This document shows, piece after piece, positions 50,261 through 59,121 of a stretch of DNA of 64,000 nt. Both the position numbers and the translations under genes were made by a program. Under the pieces are notes generated by a model, which made no database searches, was not told the origin of the DNA, and saw only the letters and a list, made by a program, of their open reading frames with translations. The first letter of the stretch is position 1, and each line of letters begins with the position of its first letter. Source of the stretch: Anaerostipes butyraticus (lineage in GTDB: Bacteria > Bacillota > Clostridia > Lachnospirales > Lachnospiraceae); NCBI RefSeq assembly GCF_016586355.1, contig NZ_BLYI01000062.1, positions 124,001 to 188,000 on the forward strand. The letters are read 5' to 3'.

Positions 50261-51820
50261 CTATTGATTTCCCATTTCTTTCACGATCAGCAGACGATCC
50301 CCGGGATTTACCTCTTCCACTCCTCCGTTTTGCTCCTGAATGCTCTCCACTGTAGTAAAATAATTTTTTGCAATGGACCAGAGACTGTCGCCCTCTTTGA
50401 CAATATACCCTACGATTCCGGGTATTTTCTGAATGGCGTCATAATCCAGGGGCTCTTCCTTAATATCTGTCATAACTCTCTGCTTTTTCTTTCGGAAAGA
50501 GATAAAATCAAACACCACCGCAGCCTTGATCTCGATTTCATTTCCTTCTGTCGGAACTGCTGTCATCTGATCCAGCCGGACATCCAGCTGATAATCATCT
50601 TCTCCTGTCAGCCCCTTTGCCTCGATAAAAAATGAAAACGGCTCCATATAAGAATCACTCATGACCGGCATCTGATCATCCGTTGAAAGGTACAGAACGT
50701 CTGCCATCCAGACTCCTTCTGCCTTTAATCCCTGCTCTGTCACTTCCACATCATCCACACTGCAGCTTCCCTTGACTGTCAGCACCTGGAGCAGCTTTCC
50801 CGGTTCCTGTTTGATTGGGAAATTTTTTACCGTTTTCATGATTGCCTGATTTTTTCCGATCAATGTTTCAAAATCAAAGATCTTGTATTCTGGAATGAGC
50901 TTTGCCCGCATTGTATAACCGTCATCTACATAGGAAAGAGTCTGATCTTCATAAATCTTAATATCACAGTCCAGTGTCGCGTCTACCGAGATTACCCGTT
51001 CTTCTCCATCTGCATCCGGCCGGACTTCCAGCTGCTGGCTTCCCAGTGTAAGCCCGATCCTTCCTACCATGCCCGGAGCACATTCATAACATTCCATCTC
51101 TGTCGCAACCGGCACTTCCCATCTGGCATACTGCACCGGCATCTGGTCATCTTCTCCGAGGTACAGCAGAAATACGTGCATTGTTCCCTGAATTTCAATG
51201 ACATGATCTCCGATTTTTCCCTGAAGATTTTCCATATCGATCTGACTCCAGAGAATTTCATAAAGATTGGCTTTATTCGCCGGAAGAACCAGTTCTTCCT
51301 TCAGCCTTGCAATGTCTTTTTTATTCACAATCAGATCCGTTACCTGAATTTCTTTTTTCAGGGTAGAAACATCTTCGTCATAAATATCTACGATAGCTTC
51401 TTCTTTCATCTCCTCATTCACCTGAAGAATAAACGTCAGAAGCACACGAATGCTCAATTTCCTGGAATTAATCAGGACCGTGTTAATATCATCAATCGTA
51501 TATCTTACTTTTACATAATCTGCCGGTATGACTCCGTCAATATGTATGTACTCCTCAAACGGGAGAGAATATTCCAGTGATTCCAGAAATGTGCGCGGAT
51601 CACTGGTGCCATAAAGTCCCTGAAACTTCAATTCTCCTTTCATCCGGATCCGGTCTACCATCATTTCAGTTTCCTGAACCTGCACAATCCCCTTTGTCTG
51701 TATCATCTTTTCCACATCCGGTTTGGTATCCGGAACATTGCAGTCCTGATCTATGGTGATCTGTACCCGTTTCCTGTCTTTCGATGCAATTCCATAAAAA
51801 TCTTTCTTATTAAATTCCAT
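50261..51820 (-). CDS. sipL: SipL-like spore morphogenetic protein (DUF3794 + LysM)
   Basis: The protein has 519 residues. Repeated SPOCS/DUF3794 modules (around residues 25-150, 150-290 and 300-430) are followed by a C-terminal LysM domain (VKEGDSLWSIAKNYFTTVES, ending VNPGDRLLIVKE). In Clostridioides difficile SipL binds the coat protein SpoIVA and is needed to encase the spore; the domain layout here is the same. The start is ATG 51820 with GGGAGG seven bases upstream. That ribosome binding site lies inside a long hairpin (51828-51867), so translation is likely controlled. Confidence 0.88.
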   Translation of the reverse strand: MEFNKKDFYGIASKDRKRVQITIDQDCNVPDTKPDVEKMIQTKGIVQVQETEMMVDRIRMKGELKFQGLYGTSDPRTFLESLEYSLPFEEYIHIDGVIPADYVKVRYTIDDINTVLINSRKLSIRVLLTFILQVNEEMKEEAIVDIYDEDVSTLKKEIQVTDLIVNKKDIARLKEELVLPANKANLYEILWSQIDMENLQGKIGDHVIEIQGTMHVFLLYLGEDDQMPVQYARWEVPVATEMECYECAPGMVGRIGLTLGSQQLEVRPDADGEERVISVDATLDCDIKIYEDQTLSYVDDGYTMRAKLIPEYKIFDFETLIGKNQAIMKTVKNFPIKQEPGKLLQVLTVKGSCSVDDVEVTEQGLKAEGVWMADVLYLSTDDQMPVMSDSYMEPFSFFIEAKGLTGEDDYQLDVRLDQMTAVPTEGNEIEIKAAVVFDFISFRKKKQRVMTDIKEEPLDYDAIQKIPGIVGYIVKEGDSLWSIAKNYFTTVESIQEQNGGVEEVNPGDRLLIVKEMGNQ

Positions 51821-51827
51821 AAAAATT

Positions 51828-51867
51828 CCTCCCTGTCTGTATATACCAATATATTCAGACAGAGAGG
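51828..51867 (-). promoter_or_regulatory. Hairpin that buries the sipL ribosome binding site
   Basis: On the minus strand two 18-base arms pair at 17 of 18 positions around a UUGG loop, with one U-G and one A-A mismatch. The 3' arm ends in GGGAGG, the sipL Shine-Dalgarno, which is therefore fully base-paired. AATTTTTATG follows. It could alternatively work as a weak terminator for veg, whose stop lies 22 bases upstream. Confidence 0.7.
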
Positions 51868-51889
51868 TTTCTATGCCTTCATCATTCAA

Positions 51890-52138
51890 TTAATTTTCCA
51901 GCAGTATCATCCGTACATCTTTCGTGATCACATCCTGATAACTGAAGCTTACGGTCTTATTCTGATCCTTTCCGGATTCATCTTCGATCTCCACCAGAAA
52001 AATGTTGGGATAGGTTTCTCTTATGATTCCCTGGGCAGTTTCAAACTTGTGCCGCCCCCGGTTTGCGCTGATTTTAATTCTGTTTCCGATTTGCTGATTA
52101 ATTGACTGACGAACTCGTTGCAGGTCTAATTGTGTCAT
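51890..52138 (-). CDS. veg: Veg family protein
   Basis: This 82-residue protein matches the Veg family: an N-terminal helix (VRQSINQQIGNRIKISANRG) leads into a small beta-barrel (VEIEDESGKDQNKTVSFSYQDVITKDVRM). In Bacillus Veg is made strongly during vegetative growth and germination outgrowth and affects biofilm gene control. The start is ATG 52138 with AGGTGA upstream; the frame extends to 52183 but without a site. A strong promoter precedes it. Confidence 0.93.
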   Translation of the reverse strand: MTQLDLQRVRQSINQQIGNRIKISANRGRHKFETAQGIIRETYPNIFLVEIEDESGKDQNKTVSFSYQDVITKDVRMILLEN

Positions 52139-52195
52139 GAAATTCACCTCATTCCATATGCAGATTGTATACACGATCCACATAGTTTAAATATA

Positions 52196-52224
52196 ATTTT
52201 ATCATTTTGCCCATCTTTTGTCAA
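52196..52224 (-). promoter_or_regulatory. Promoter of veg
   Basis: On the minus strand, TTGACA (52219-52224) and TAAAAT (52196-52201) are separated by 17 bases. The predicted start is about 50 bases before the veg ATG. Confidence 0.75.
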
Positions 52225-52248
52225 ATTTATACAGCTTTGCAAATCTTT

Positions 52249-54609
52249 CTATTTCAGAATCTTTTCCAGCAGATTAACAGATGCCATAGCGTCCTCCGTA
52301 TAATAATCCGCACCGATATCCTGTGCGATATCAGCTGTCAGAACCGCTCCTCCAACCCAGACCGGAACCTGGCATCCGTCTGCCCGCAGTGCCTGAATGG
52401 TTCTTTCCATAGACGCCACTGTCGTTGTCATAAGCGCGCTTAATCCGATGGCCTTTGGATGATACTTCCTGTTTGCTTCCACCACGTCTTCAATCTTCAC
52501 ATCTTTTCCGAGATCGATCACCCGGTATCCATAACTTTCCAGGACGACTTTTACGATATTCTTCCCTATATCATGGATGTCTCCTTCTACCGTTGCCATA
52601 AGAACCGGTCCTTTTTCTTCCCCTTCTTTCAAAGCGAACGATCCCTTTATGATTTCAAAAGCCATCTTTGTCGTTTCCGCTGACTGAATCAGCTGAGGCA
52701 GGAAGATCTTTCCCGTTTCATAATCTTTTCCTACGTCATCCAGAGCCGGTATGATTTCCTCATTGATCACAGCAAGAGGTTCTTTCTGGGACAGCTTTTC
52801 CCTCACTGCTGCCTCCACTTCATCTTTCAGCCCGTGCATGATCACATCTCTCAGCCCAAAAGACGTTTTTTCTGATGGTTCTTTCTTTATCGTCTCCCTG
52901 GACTGATTCCGGATATAAATCTGGCTGTCTATATCTTTGTAAAAAAGCACATGAAAAGCATCTATGGTTCCCATCAATTCTTTGTCCAGCGGATTGATGA
53001 TCGGAAGATCCAGACCTGCTTCCATGGCCAAAGTCAAAAATGTCCGGTTCAGAAGCGGGCGGTTTGGAAGACCAAAAGAGACATTGGAAACACCAAGCAC
53101 CGTATGAACTCCCAGCTCCTTCACCATTTTCATGGCGCGCAGCGTTTCTTTCACTTCTTTCTGCTGAGCAGATGCTGTCAGTGTCAGACAGTCAATGATG
53201 ATATCTTCTTTTCCGATTCCGTATTCTTCCGCTTTCTTTATGATCTTTTTGGCAATTTCAAACCGTTCTTCTGCCTTCAGCGGGATTCCTTCATCCAGCG
53301 TCAGCCCGATCACAACCCCGCCATATTTTCGCACGATCGGGAACACAGCGTCCATAACCTCATCTTTTCCGTTAACTGAATTGATGATCGGTTTTCCATT
53401 GTAGTATCTGCAGGCCTTTTCGATTGCTTCCGGGCTGGAACTGTCAATCTGGAGAGGAACTGTCACAACTTCCTGAAGCATCTTTATCACCTTTTTCATG
53501 GTTTCCGGCTCGTCAATTCCCGGAAGCCCTACATTAACATCCAGCACCTGGGCTCCTGCTTCTTCCTGACGGATGGCTTCCACAACCAGCTCCTCATACC
53601 GTTCGTCCAAAAGCGCCTGTTTCATTTTCTTTTTTCCGGTAGGATTTAATCTCTCACCACAGACGATCACCTTGTCCCCAAAGACAACCGTCTGAGTCGG
53701 ACCGGATGTTTTTGTCTTTTTCTTCACTGCTCTTGGCGCTGTCATTTTCGGCGCCGCCTGAGCCAGCTGACGGATAAACTCCGGTGTAGTTCCACAGCAT
53801 CCCCCTGCTATGGCAGCTCCTTCTTCCATATAACCCTTCATCTCTTCCACATATTCTTCCGGCGTCACATGATAATGTGTCTCTCCATGTTCCAGGCACG
53901 GAAGTCCTGCATTTGGCTGCAGGATTACCGGCACTGACGCCTCATTTAAAATGCGGCTGATGATCGGTTTCAATTCCTTTGGACCGAGAGAACAATTGAC
54001 GCCCAGCGCATCCACCCCCAGACCTTCTGCCACGTTTACAAAAGTCTCTGGATCATTTCCTGATAAGGTTCGGCCATTTTCTTCAAATGTCATTGTTACA
54101 AAAACCGGAAGATCTGTATTTTCCTTTACCGCAAGGACTCCTGCCTTCACTTCATACAGGTCACTCATAGTTTCAAACAGCACGACATCCACCTGGTCTT
54201 TTACTGCCATGATCTGCTTTTTAATAATTTCATAAGCCTCATCAAAAGTCAGCGTTCCCATAGGCTCCAGAAGCTGGCCGATAGGCCCGATATCCAGCGC
54301 AATATAAGCATCCTGCTCCCGTCCTGCTTCTCTTCTTGCCTCTTTCGCATTCTTTACTGCTGCCTGCAGCATCTCTTCTGCCTCATATTTCGCTTCTGCC
54401 ATCTTCAGGCAATTACATCCAAAGGTATTGGTCGTAACAAAATCAGCCCCGGCTTCCAGATAACTTTTATGAATCTTCTTCAAAAGTTCCGGCTGTTCTA
54501 TGTTCAGTTCTTCCGGGATGTCACCTGCGCCCAGTCCAGCCTTCTGAAGCTGGGTTCCCATGGCTCCGTCAAATATCAGCAGCTCTTTTCCTATTCTATC
54601 TCGTAGCAT
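52249..54609 (-). CDS. metH: Cobalamin-dependent methionine synthase without reactivation domain
   Basis: MetH transfers a methyl group from methyltetrahydrofolate to homocysteine through cobalamin. Three of its four modules are present in 786 residues. The homocysteine module is about residues 1-295 (zinc cysteines in GVNCSLGP and GGCCGTTPE). The pterin module is about 310-570 (VCGERLNPTGKKKM, LQIDSSSPEAIEKA). The B12 cap and Rossmann modules lie after 590, with the cobalamin-ligating His in GDIHDIGKN. The C-terminal S-adenosylmethionine-dependent reactivation domain is missing and is supplied by the gene immediately upstream, which overlaps by 19 bases. Confidence 0.96.
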   Translation of the reverse strand: MLRDRIGKELLIFDGAMGTQLQKAGLGAGDIPEELNIEQPELLKKIHKSYLEAGADFVTTNTFGCNCLKMAEAKYEAEEMLQAAVKNAKEARREAGREQDAYIALDIGPIGQLLEPMGTLTFDEAYEIIKKQIMAVKDQVDVVLFETMSDLYEVKAGVLAVKENTDLPVFVTMTFEENGRTLSGNDPETFVNVAEGLGVDALGVNCSLGPKELKPIISRILNEASVPVILQPNAGLPCLEHGETHYHVTPEEYVEEMKGYMEEGAAIAGGCCGTTPEFIRQLAQAAPKMTAPRAVKKKTKTSGPTQTVVFGDKVIVCGERLNPTGKKKMKQALLDERYEELVVEAIRQEEAGAQVLDVNVGLPGIDEPETMKKVIKMLQEVVTVPLQIDSSSPEAIEKACRYYNGKPIINSVNGKDEVMDAVFPIVRKYGGVVIGLTLDEGIPLKAEERFEIAKKIIKKAEEYGIGKEDIIIDCLTLTASAQQKEVKETLRAMKMVKELGVHTVLGVSNVSFGLPNRPLLNRTFLTLAMEAGLDLPIINPLDKELMGTIDAFHVLFYKDIDSQIYIRNQSRETIKKEPSEKTSFGLRDVIMHGLKDEVEAAVREKLSQKEPLAVINEEIIPALDDVGKDYETGKIFLPQLIQSAETTKMAFEIIKGSFALKEGEEKGPVLMATVEGDIHDIGKNIVKVVLESYGYRVIDLGKDVKIEDVVEANRKYHPKAIGLSALMTTTVASMERTIQALRADGCQVPVWVGGAVLTADIAQDIGADYYTEDAMASVNLLEKILK

Positions 54610-55226
54610 CTTTCTCCTCGCTTTCTAAAAGGGCAGTCTTTTTCTCTTACGCAGTCCCTGCAGTTCTTTTTCCGGCCGGTATTGCCAATCCCCACGACTC
54701 CCAGCATTGACTTTTGAGGAATCATAAGACCTGATTCTGTCATTGAAATCCCTAATTTTTTTGATACATCCAGGATCTTTGCAATTTTTTTATTAAACTC
54801 TATAGGAAAATCCCCATATCCCGGGCAGGCGCGGTATGTCCGGTCCGGAAATCCGAGATTTTCTTCGTATTCATCACAGAACACTTCCAGATAAGCGCTT
54901 GCCGCGGCATCCATGACCACAGCCTTCGTCATATTGACCTTCTCATACATCTTGATCTTTCGTTCCATGGCCGTCCCCAGGGTCCCGCCCGTCAGCAGAC
55001 ACTTTTCACAGTCTGCCAGGAGTTCTTCCATCTGTTTCCCCGGAATCAGATCCCCGGTCTCATGGATACAGAGAGGCTCATGATCCAGATGAAACAGCGC
55101 CGCCGCTGCTTTCGGCTGAGCCGTCTGTTTTATTTCTTCAATGCACTCATCCAAAAGGATTTCCACCTGCTGTGATGCCTTTTGGCTTCCATATCCCAGA
55201 TATCTAAGTGCTGCCTTCTTAATCAT
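54591..55226 (-). CDS. Stand-alone methionine synthase reactivation protein
   Basis: This 211-residue protein resembles the activation domain of MetH: the blocks CPGYGDFPIEFNKKIAKILD and KLGISMTESGLMIPQKSMLG correspond to the SAM-binding part of that domain. It would hold S-adenosylmethionine for reductive methylation of oxidised cobalamin on MetH. The last 25 residues add a Cys-rich tail, NCRDCVREKDCPFRKRGERC, perhaps for metal or iron-sulfur binding. It overlaps metF by eight bases and metH by 19 bases. Function is inferred from domain and position. Confidence 0.85.
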   Translation of the reverse strand: MIKKAALRYLGYGSQKASQQVEILLDECIEEIKQTAQPKAAAALFHLDHEPLCIHETGDLIPGKQMEELLADCEKCLLTGGTLGTAMERKIKMYEKVNMTKAVVMDAAASAYLEVFCDEYEENLGFPDRTYRACPGYGDFPIEFNKKIAKILDVSKKLGISMTESGLMIPQKSMLGVVGIGNTGRKKNCRDCVREKDCPFRKRGERCYEIE

Positions 55227-56115
55227 GATGATTCAGTTCCTTCAGTACATTTGGAATATTTCGGAAAATGCTTTCTGCGATCTCCGGACGGTTCATTGTA
55301 TAAATATGAATGCCGTCCACCCCGTTTGTAATCAGATCGATCATCTGCTGCGCCGCATAATTAATTCCGATCTCCTGCATAACCGCAGGATTATCATAAT
55401 GAGCTTCAATCATGGTAGACAGCTGATACGGAATGGAACATCCGCACATCCTTGTCATACGAATCAGGGATTTTGCATTGGTAATTGGCATGATTCCCGC
55501 AAGAATCGGAACCTGGATTCCAATCTTTCTCGCTTCACGGACCAGACGGTAATAATATTTATTATCAAAGAAAATCTGACATACCAGATATTCTGCTCCT
55601 GCATCTACCTTCTTTTTCAGCGCCTGCAGATCATTTTTAAATCCATCCGCTTCCTGATGTGTTTCCGGATAACAGGCTCCGGACAGACAAAACTGCCCCG
55701 GAAAATGTTCTCTGATAAAATAGTCCAGTTCACTGGCATAGTGAAACTCCATGGCATCTGCGTCAAATGCCTGATCACCGCTTGGATAATCTCCTCTCAG
55801 CGCCAGGATATTATCAATCCCTGCTTCCTTCAGACTCTCACATTCTTTCAGAATATCTTCCCTGGTAGATGTGATGCAGCTTAAATGCGCAACAGATTCA
55901 ATTCCATAGCGGTCTTTGATCATTTTTGCAATTTCTACAGTTTTTCCCTTGCTGGATCCTCCGGCTCCATATGTAACACTGATAAAATCCGGTGACAGAT
56001 CCGCCAGTCTCTCTATGGTATGATAAATAGAGGAAATATCCCCATCCTTATTTTTAGGCGGAAACACTTCAAAAGAAATGGTCGCCTTTTTTTTCAATAT
56101 TTCTGATATCTTCAT
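55219..56115 (-). CDS. metF: Methylenetetrahydrofolate reductase
   Basis: The flavoprotein (298 residues) makes 5-methyltetrahydrofolate, the methyl donor for MetH. It has the MetF barrel signatures SFEVFPPKNKDG, SVTYGAGGSSKGKT, HLSCITSTREDI and NILALRGDYPSGD. The C-terminal ITNGVDGIHIYTMNRPEIA is typical. It lies 23 bases after the ECF substrate-binding gene and overlaps the reactivation gene. In some anaerobes MetF works with a partner electron carrier, but none is encoded nearby. Confidence 0.96.
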   Translation of the reverse strand: MKISEILKKKATISFEVFPPKNKDGDISSIYHTIERLADLSPDFISVTYGAGGSSKGKTVEIAKMIKDRYGIESVAHLSCITSTREDILKECESLKEAGIDNILALRGDYPSGDQAFDADAMEFHYASELDYFIREHFPGQFCLSGACYPETHQEADGFKNDLQALKKKVDAGAEYLVCQIFFDNKYYYRLVREARKIGIQVPILAGIMPITNAKSLIRMTRMCGCSIPYQLSTMIEAHYDNPAVMQEIGINYAAQQMIDLITNGVDGIHIYTMNRPEIAESIFRNIPNVLKELNHHD

Positions 56116-56138
56116 CTAATCACTCCTGCCTTCATTTC

Positions 56139-56741
56139 TTAAAACTCAAAAAATCCGTATTTATATTTTACTCGGTTCAGCCGTTTCATGAAACCTGGAA
56201 CCAGAATCCATAAAAAGAGAACATTAGAGACACAGTACTCGGCAGTCACCGGAAGAGAGGTGATAAAAACCGCTCCATACCGGATCCATTCAAGGCCCTC
56301 TCCCGCTCCGATCACAACCCACAGATTCATGACCAAAGAATACCAGATTCCTGCAAGGATTCCAAATACCGCTGTCCGTATCCTTCTCTTTTCCATCTGT
56401 CCCGTTCGATTTAACATGCCGGAAAACCATCCGATGCTTCCCCACGCAATCATCTGAAACGGCGTCCATGGCCCCTGCCCGAAAAAGAAATTCGATACAA
56501 AAGCTGACAGAGATCCGCAGAGAAAACCGGATTCCCTTCCAAATGCCATGCCGCAGATCATCACCATCGCCGCCACCGGCTTGAATCCCGGAACCGGAGC
56601 AAAAATCATCCTGGATATGACCGTCAGCGCAGTCATAACTGCCAGCACCACATGTTCTCTTGTCTGAGGTTTTTTCTTCTCATATTTATAATAGTATGGA
56701 ATACATGATACTGCCGCCAGCAGAACAATCGGAATACTCAC
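56139..56741 (-). CDS. ECF transporter substrate-binding (S) component, likely cobalamin
   Basis: This 200-residue protein with about six membrane helices shows S-component features: a conserved first helix region (VLAVMTALTVISRMIFAPV), then PGFKPVAAMVMICGMAFG and WTPFQMIAWGSIGWFSGML. It resembles the CbrT-like group that takes up cobalamin. The operon, which joins an ECF transporter to metH, supports that substrate. Specificity is inferred, not visible. Its start overlaps the end of the ATPase gene by four bases (ATGA). Confidence 0.82.
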   Translation of the reverse strand: MSIPIVLLAAVSCIPYYYKYEKKKPQTREHVVLAVMTALTVISRMIFAPVPGFKPVAAMVMICGMAFGRESGFLCGSLSAFVSNFFFGQGPWTPFQMIAWGSIGWFSGMLNRTGQMEKRRIRTAVFGILAGIWYSLVMNLWVVIGAGEGLEWIRYGAVFITSLPVTAEYCVSNVLFLWILVPGFMKRLNRVKYKYGFFEF

Positions 56742-58291
56742 AGGTATCTCACCTCCTCCGGCAGCACGGCCGGCTTCGGCATATCTCTCGTAATTTTCGC
56801 CACCATCGTTGTATAAAAGTAATTTCCTGTAAAGAAATCCCGCGGTCTTTCCATCCCCTCCAGTTTCCCGTCAAACATCATTCCGACCCGGTCAGCAAAC
56901 GCTGCGGCAAACTCCATATCATGAGTCACACACAATATCGACTTTCCCCGGCTGCACAGGATCTTCAGGATCCGTCCCAGTTTCATTTTATGAAATCGGT
57001 CCATACCTTTTGTAGGCTCATCCAGCATCAGAATATCCGGATCTGCCATCAGAACTTTGATCAGCGCCGCCATCTGCTGCTGACCTCCGCTCAAATCATA
57101 AGGATGTCTTCCCAGCTGTTCCCGCAGACCAAAAAGATCAATATACTCCTCCAGCTGACAGGGCTCTTCTCTCATATTTTCCTTCAGATCATCTTCTAAA
57201 CGATCCTTTGCAAAAAGCAGTTCCGCCTCCTGGGGAAGAACGGCACATCTGCCTTTCATCCGTACTTTGCCCGACCGTTTCATCTGGCCGGAAATGCATT
57301 TCAAAAGCGTTGTTTTTCCGCTTCCATTGGCGCCCAGAACCGCAAGGAACTCACCCTGTCTCAAATCCATTGAAAAATTTTTCAGGATTTCCCGTTCCTG
57401 ACAGCCTGCATACATTCCCCGGACCTTTAAAACGAGATCCCCGGAAACTTTACATTCCTTCCTGTAAATAATTTCATACGGCACCTTTTGCATCGTCCGG
57501 CGCAGGGACGCCATGGAAAAATCAGGCGTTCCTTTTATTCTTTTTGACAGGCGAATGGTCTGCGGCAAAAATGCCTCCATATCTTTCCCCTGTTCCCACA
57601 GTTTCTCTGCCGCATGAACAGGAGTTCCTTCTGCCAGAATCTGTCCGTCTTTCAGAAAAATACACTGGTCTGCTTTCTCCATGATATCTTCCAGGTCATG
57701 AGACGCCATGACGATGGTCATCTGAAATTCCTTCTGCAGCATTTCCACCATTGCCAAAAAGCTTTTTTTCCCCGCCGGATCCAGCCATGCCGCAGGTTCA
57801 TCCAGAAGCAGAACCTTCGGATGCATGGCTGCCAGAGCCGCAAGATTTACCAGCTGTTTTTCCCCTCCTGACAGATCACAGACCGGCCTGTCATAAATCC
57901 TCTGCAGATTGCAGTAATTTACAATCTCCGCCACTGTGCGTTTCATCTGTCCGTAAGGCGTCCCCAGGTTCTCAAGTCCAAAGGCAATTTCATGCCATAC
58001 CGTATCCATCACCATCTGATGAGAAGGATTTTGAAACAAATAGCCGATTTCAGCCGCGGAACGCTCCGGCTCCAGCTGTTTCAAGTCTGTTCCCTTGTAC
58101 CAGATACTGCCGCTTCTCCTGCCGGCCGGCATCAGCTCTTTTTTCAAATGACGGAGCAGCGTTGATTTTCCGCTTCCGCTGGGGCCGGTCAGCAGAGTCA
58201 GGGTTCCTTCTTCAATTTCCATGGAAATATCCCTGAGAGCCTCCTTCTCTGCCATGGCATACTGAAACGACAGATGTTTTATCTGATACAT
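56738..58291 (-). CDS. Fused ECF transporter ATPase (EcfA1-EcfA2 in one chain)
   Basis: Two ABC ATPase domains are joined in 517 residues. The first has Walker [15 protein letters not shown], signature LSGGEKQ and Walker B VLLLDEPAAWLD. The second has Walker A LGANGSGKTTLLKC, signature LSGGQQQ and Walker B ILMLDEPTKGMD. The two energising subunits are normally separate, but fused forms are common in Clostridia. The start is ATG 58291 with AGGAGG upstream; an extension to 58360 runs back into ecfT and was rejected. Its start overlaps the ecfT end by 13 bases. Confidence 0.93.
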   Translation of the reverse strand: MYQIKHLSFQYAMAEKEALRDISMEIEEGTLTLLTGPSGSGKSTLLRHLKKELMPAGRRSGSIWYKGTDLKQLEPERSAAEIGYLFQNPSHQMVMDTVWHEIAFGLENLGTPYGQMKRTVAEIVNYCNLQRIYDRPVCDLSGGEKQLVNLAALAAMHPKVLLLDEPAAWLDPAGKKSFLAMVEMLQKEFQMTIVMASHDLEDIMEKADQCIFLKDGQILAEGTPVHAAEKLWEQGKDMEAFLPQTIRLSKRIKGTPDFSMASLRRTMQKVPYEIIYRKECKVSGDLVLKVRGMYAGCQEREILKNFSMDLRQGEFLAVLGANGSGKTTLLKCISGQMKRSGKVRMKGRCAVLPQEAELLFAKDRLEDDLKENMREEPCQLEEYIDLFGLREQLGRHPYDLSGGQQQMAALIKVLMADPDILMLDEPTKGMDRFHKMKLGRILKILCSRGKSILCVTHDMEFAAAFADRVGMMFDGKLEGMERPRDFFTGNYFYTTMVAKITRDMPKPAVLPEEVRYL

Positions 58292-59121
58292 AATTTCTTT
58301 CCTCCTTCCCAAAACAGCAATGGAAGCAATATCTGAATCCCCATACACAAGACAAAGCAAAAATCCTTCAAATCAAATCCGCCCCATCGGACTTCCGGAT
58401 AGAAATAGAAATGAGCATAGAATTTCCAAAAACCATACAGATTGATCAAAAACAGAAGAACTGCTGCTGCCATAAAACATCCGTCCCGTTTTCCAAACTG
58501 AAACAAATGGAAATGACTTCTTTTGACGGTTCCATATCCTCTGGCATTCATGGAATCCAGCTGATCCATGGAAGACTCAAACGCCCATGTAAGTTCCATG
58601 GAGCAGACCGCCGCCGCTCTTCGAACAGCTGATTCCTTATATAATTCTTTTCTTACATTGGAAAATTTCTCCGCCTGCTTCCGATACTTCGGAATCAGAT
58701 TCATTGCCATGGAAAGGATCACTCCCAGTTTGGGAAATGCAGAGCCAAACAGATACACCCAGTGTTCTTGTCTGAAACAGCGGTTCCAAAGAGAAAATAA
58801 AAACAGGACGTTCACAAGAAGAATTCCCGCATTCCCTCCATAAAGCAGGGCTTCCGCCGTGACTGTCCTGCCTGCAGCAGTCACGGCTGCGGTGTTCCCC
58901 CTCTGTACGAACACCCCGTTTAATACCGCCGATAAAAGAATGATTCCTATAAAAGGAAGTATCTTTCCAGGGCGTCTTTCATAGTAAAGATAAATTCCCC
59001 CAAGACATAAAAGCTGGGTGCATGTCATCCATGGATGACGGTTCAAAGCCGCCATGATCAGGATTCCCGCCAGATAGACAAATGCCGAAGCAGGATGCAG
59101 GCGGCTTAAAACAGTCTTCAT
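58279..59121 (-). CDS. ECF transporter transmembrane (T) component
   Basis: This 280-residue CbiQ/EcfT-type protein has about five to six membrane helices. The coupling helix region reads SMDQLDSMNARGYGTVKR, where the conserved A-R-G element contacts the ATPases. It begins one base after the lipoprotein stop. Together with the fused ATPase and the S component it forms a complete, dedicated ECF importer. Confidence 0.9.
   Translation of the reverse strand: MKTVLSRLHPASAFVYLAGILIMAALNRHPWMTCTQLLCLGGIYLYYERRPGKILPFIGIILLSAVLNGVFVQRGNTAAVTAAGRTVTAEALLYGGNAGILLVNVLFLFSLWNRCFRQEHWVYLFGSAFPKLGVILSMAMNLIPKYRKQAEKFSNVRKELYKESAVRRAAAVCSMELTWAFESSMDQLDSMNARGYGTVKRSHFHLFQFGKRDGCFMAAAVLLFLINLYGFWKFYAHFYFYPEVRWGGFDLKDFCFVLCMGIQILLPLLFWEGGKKLCIR

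Noticed and set aside
55141-55884. A 247-codon plus-strand open frame opposite metF
   Set aside because: It covers metF in antisense and shows no protein-like pattern or start signal.
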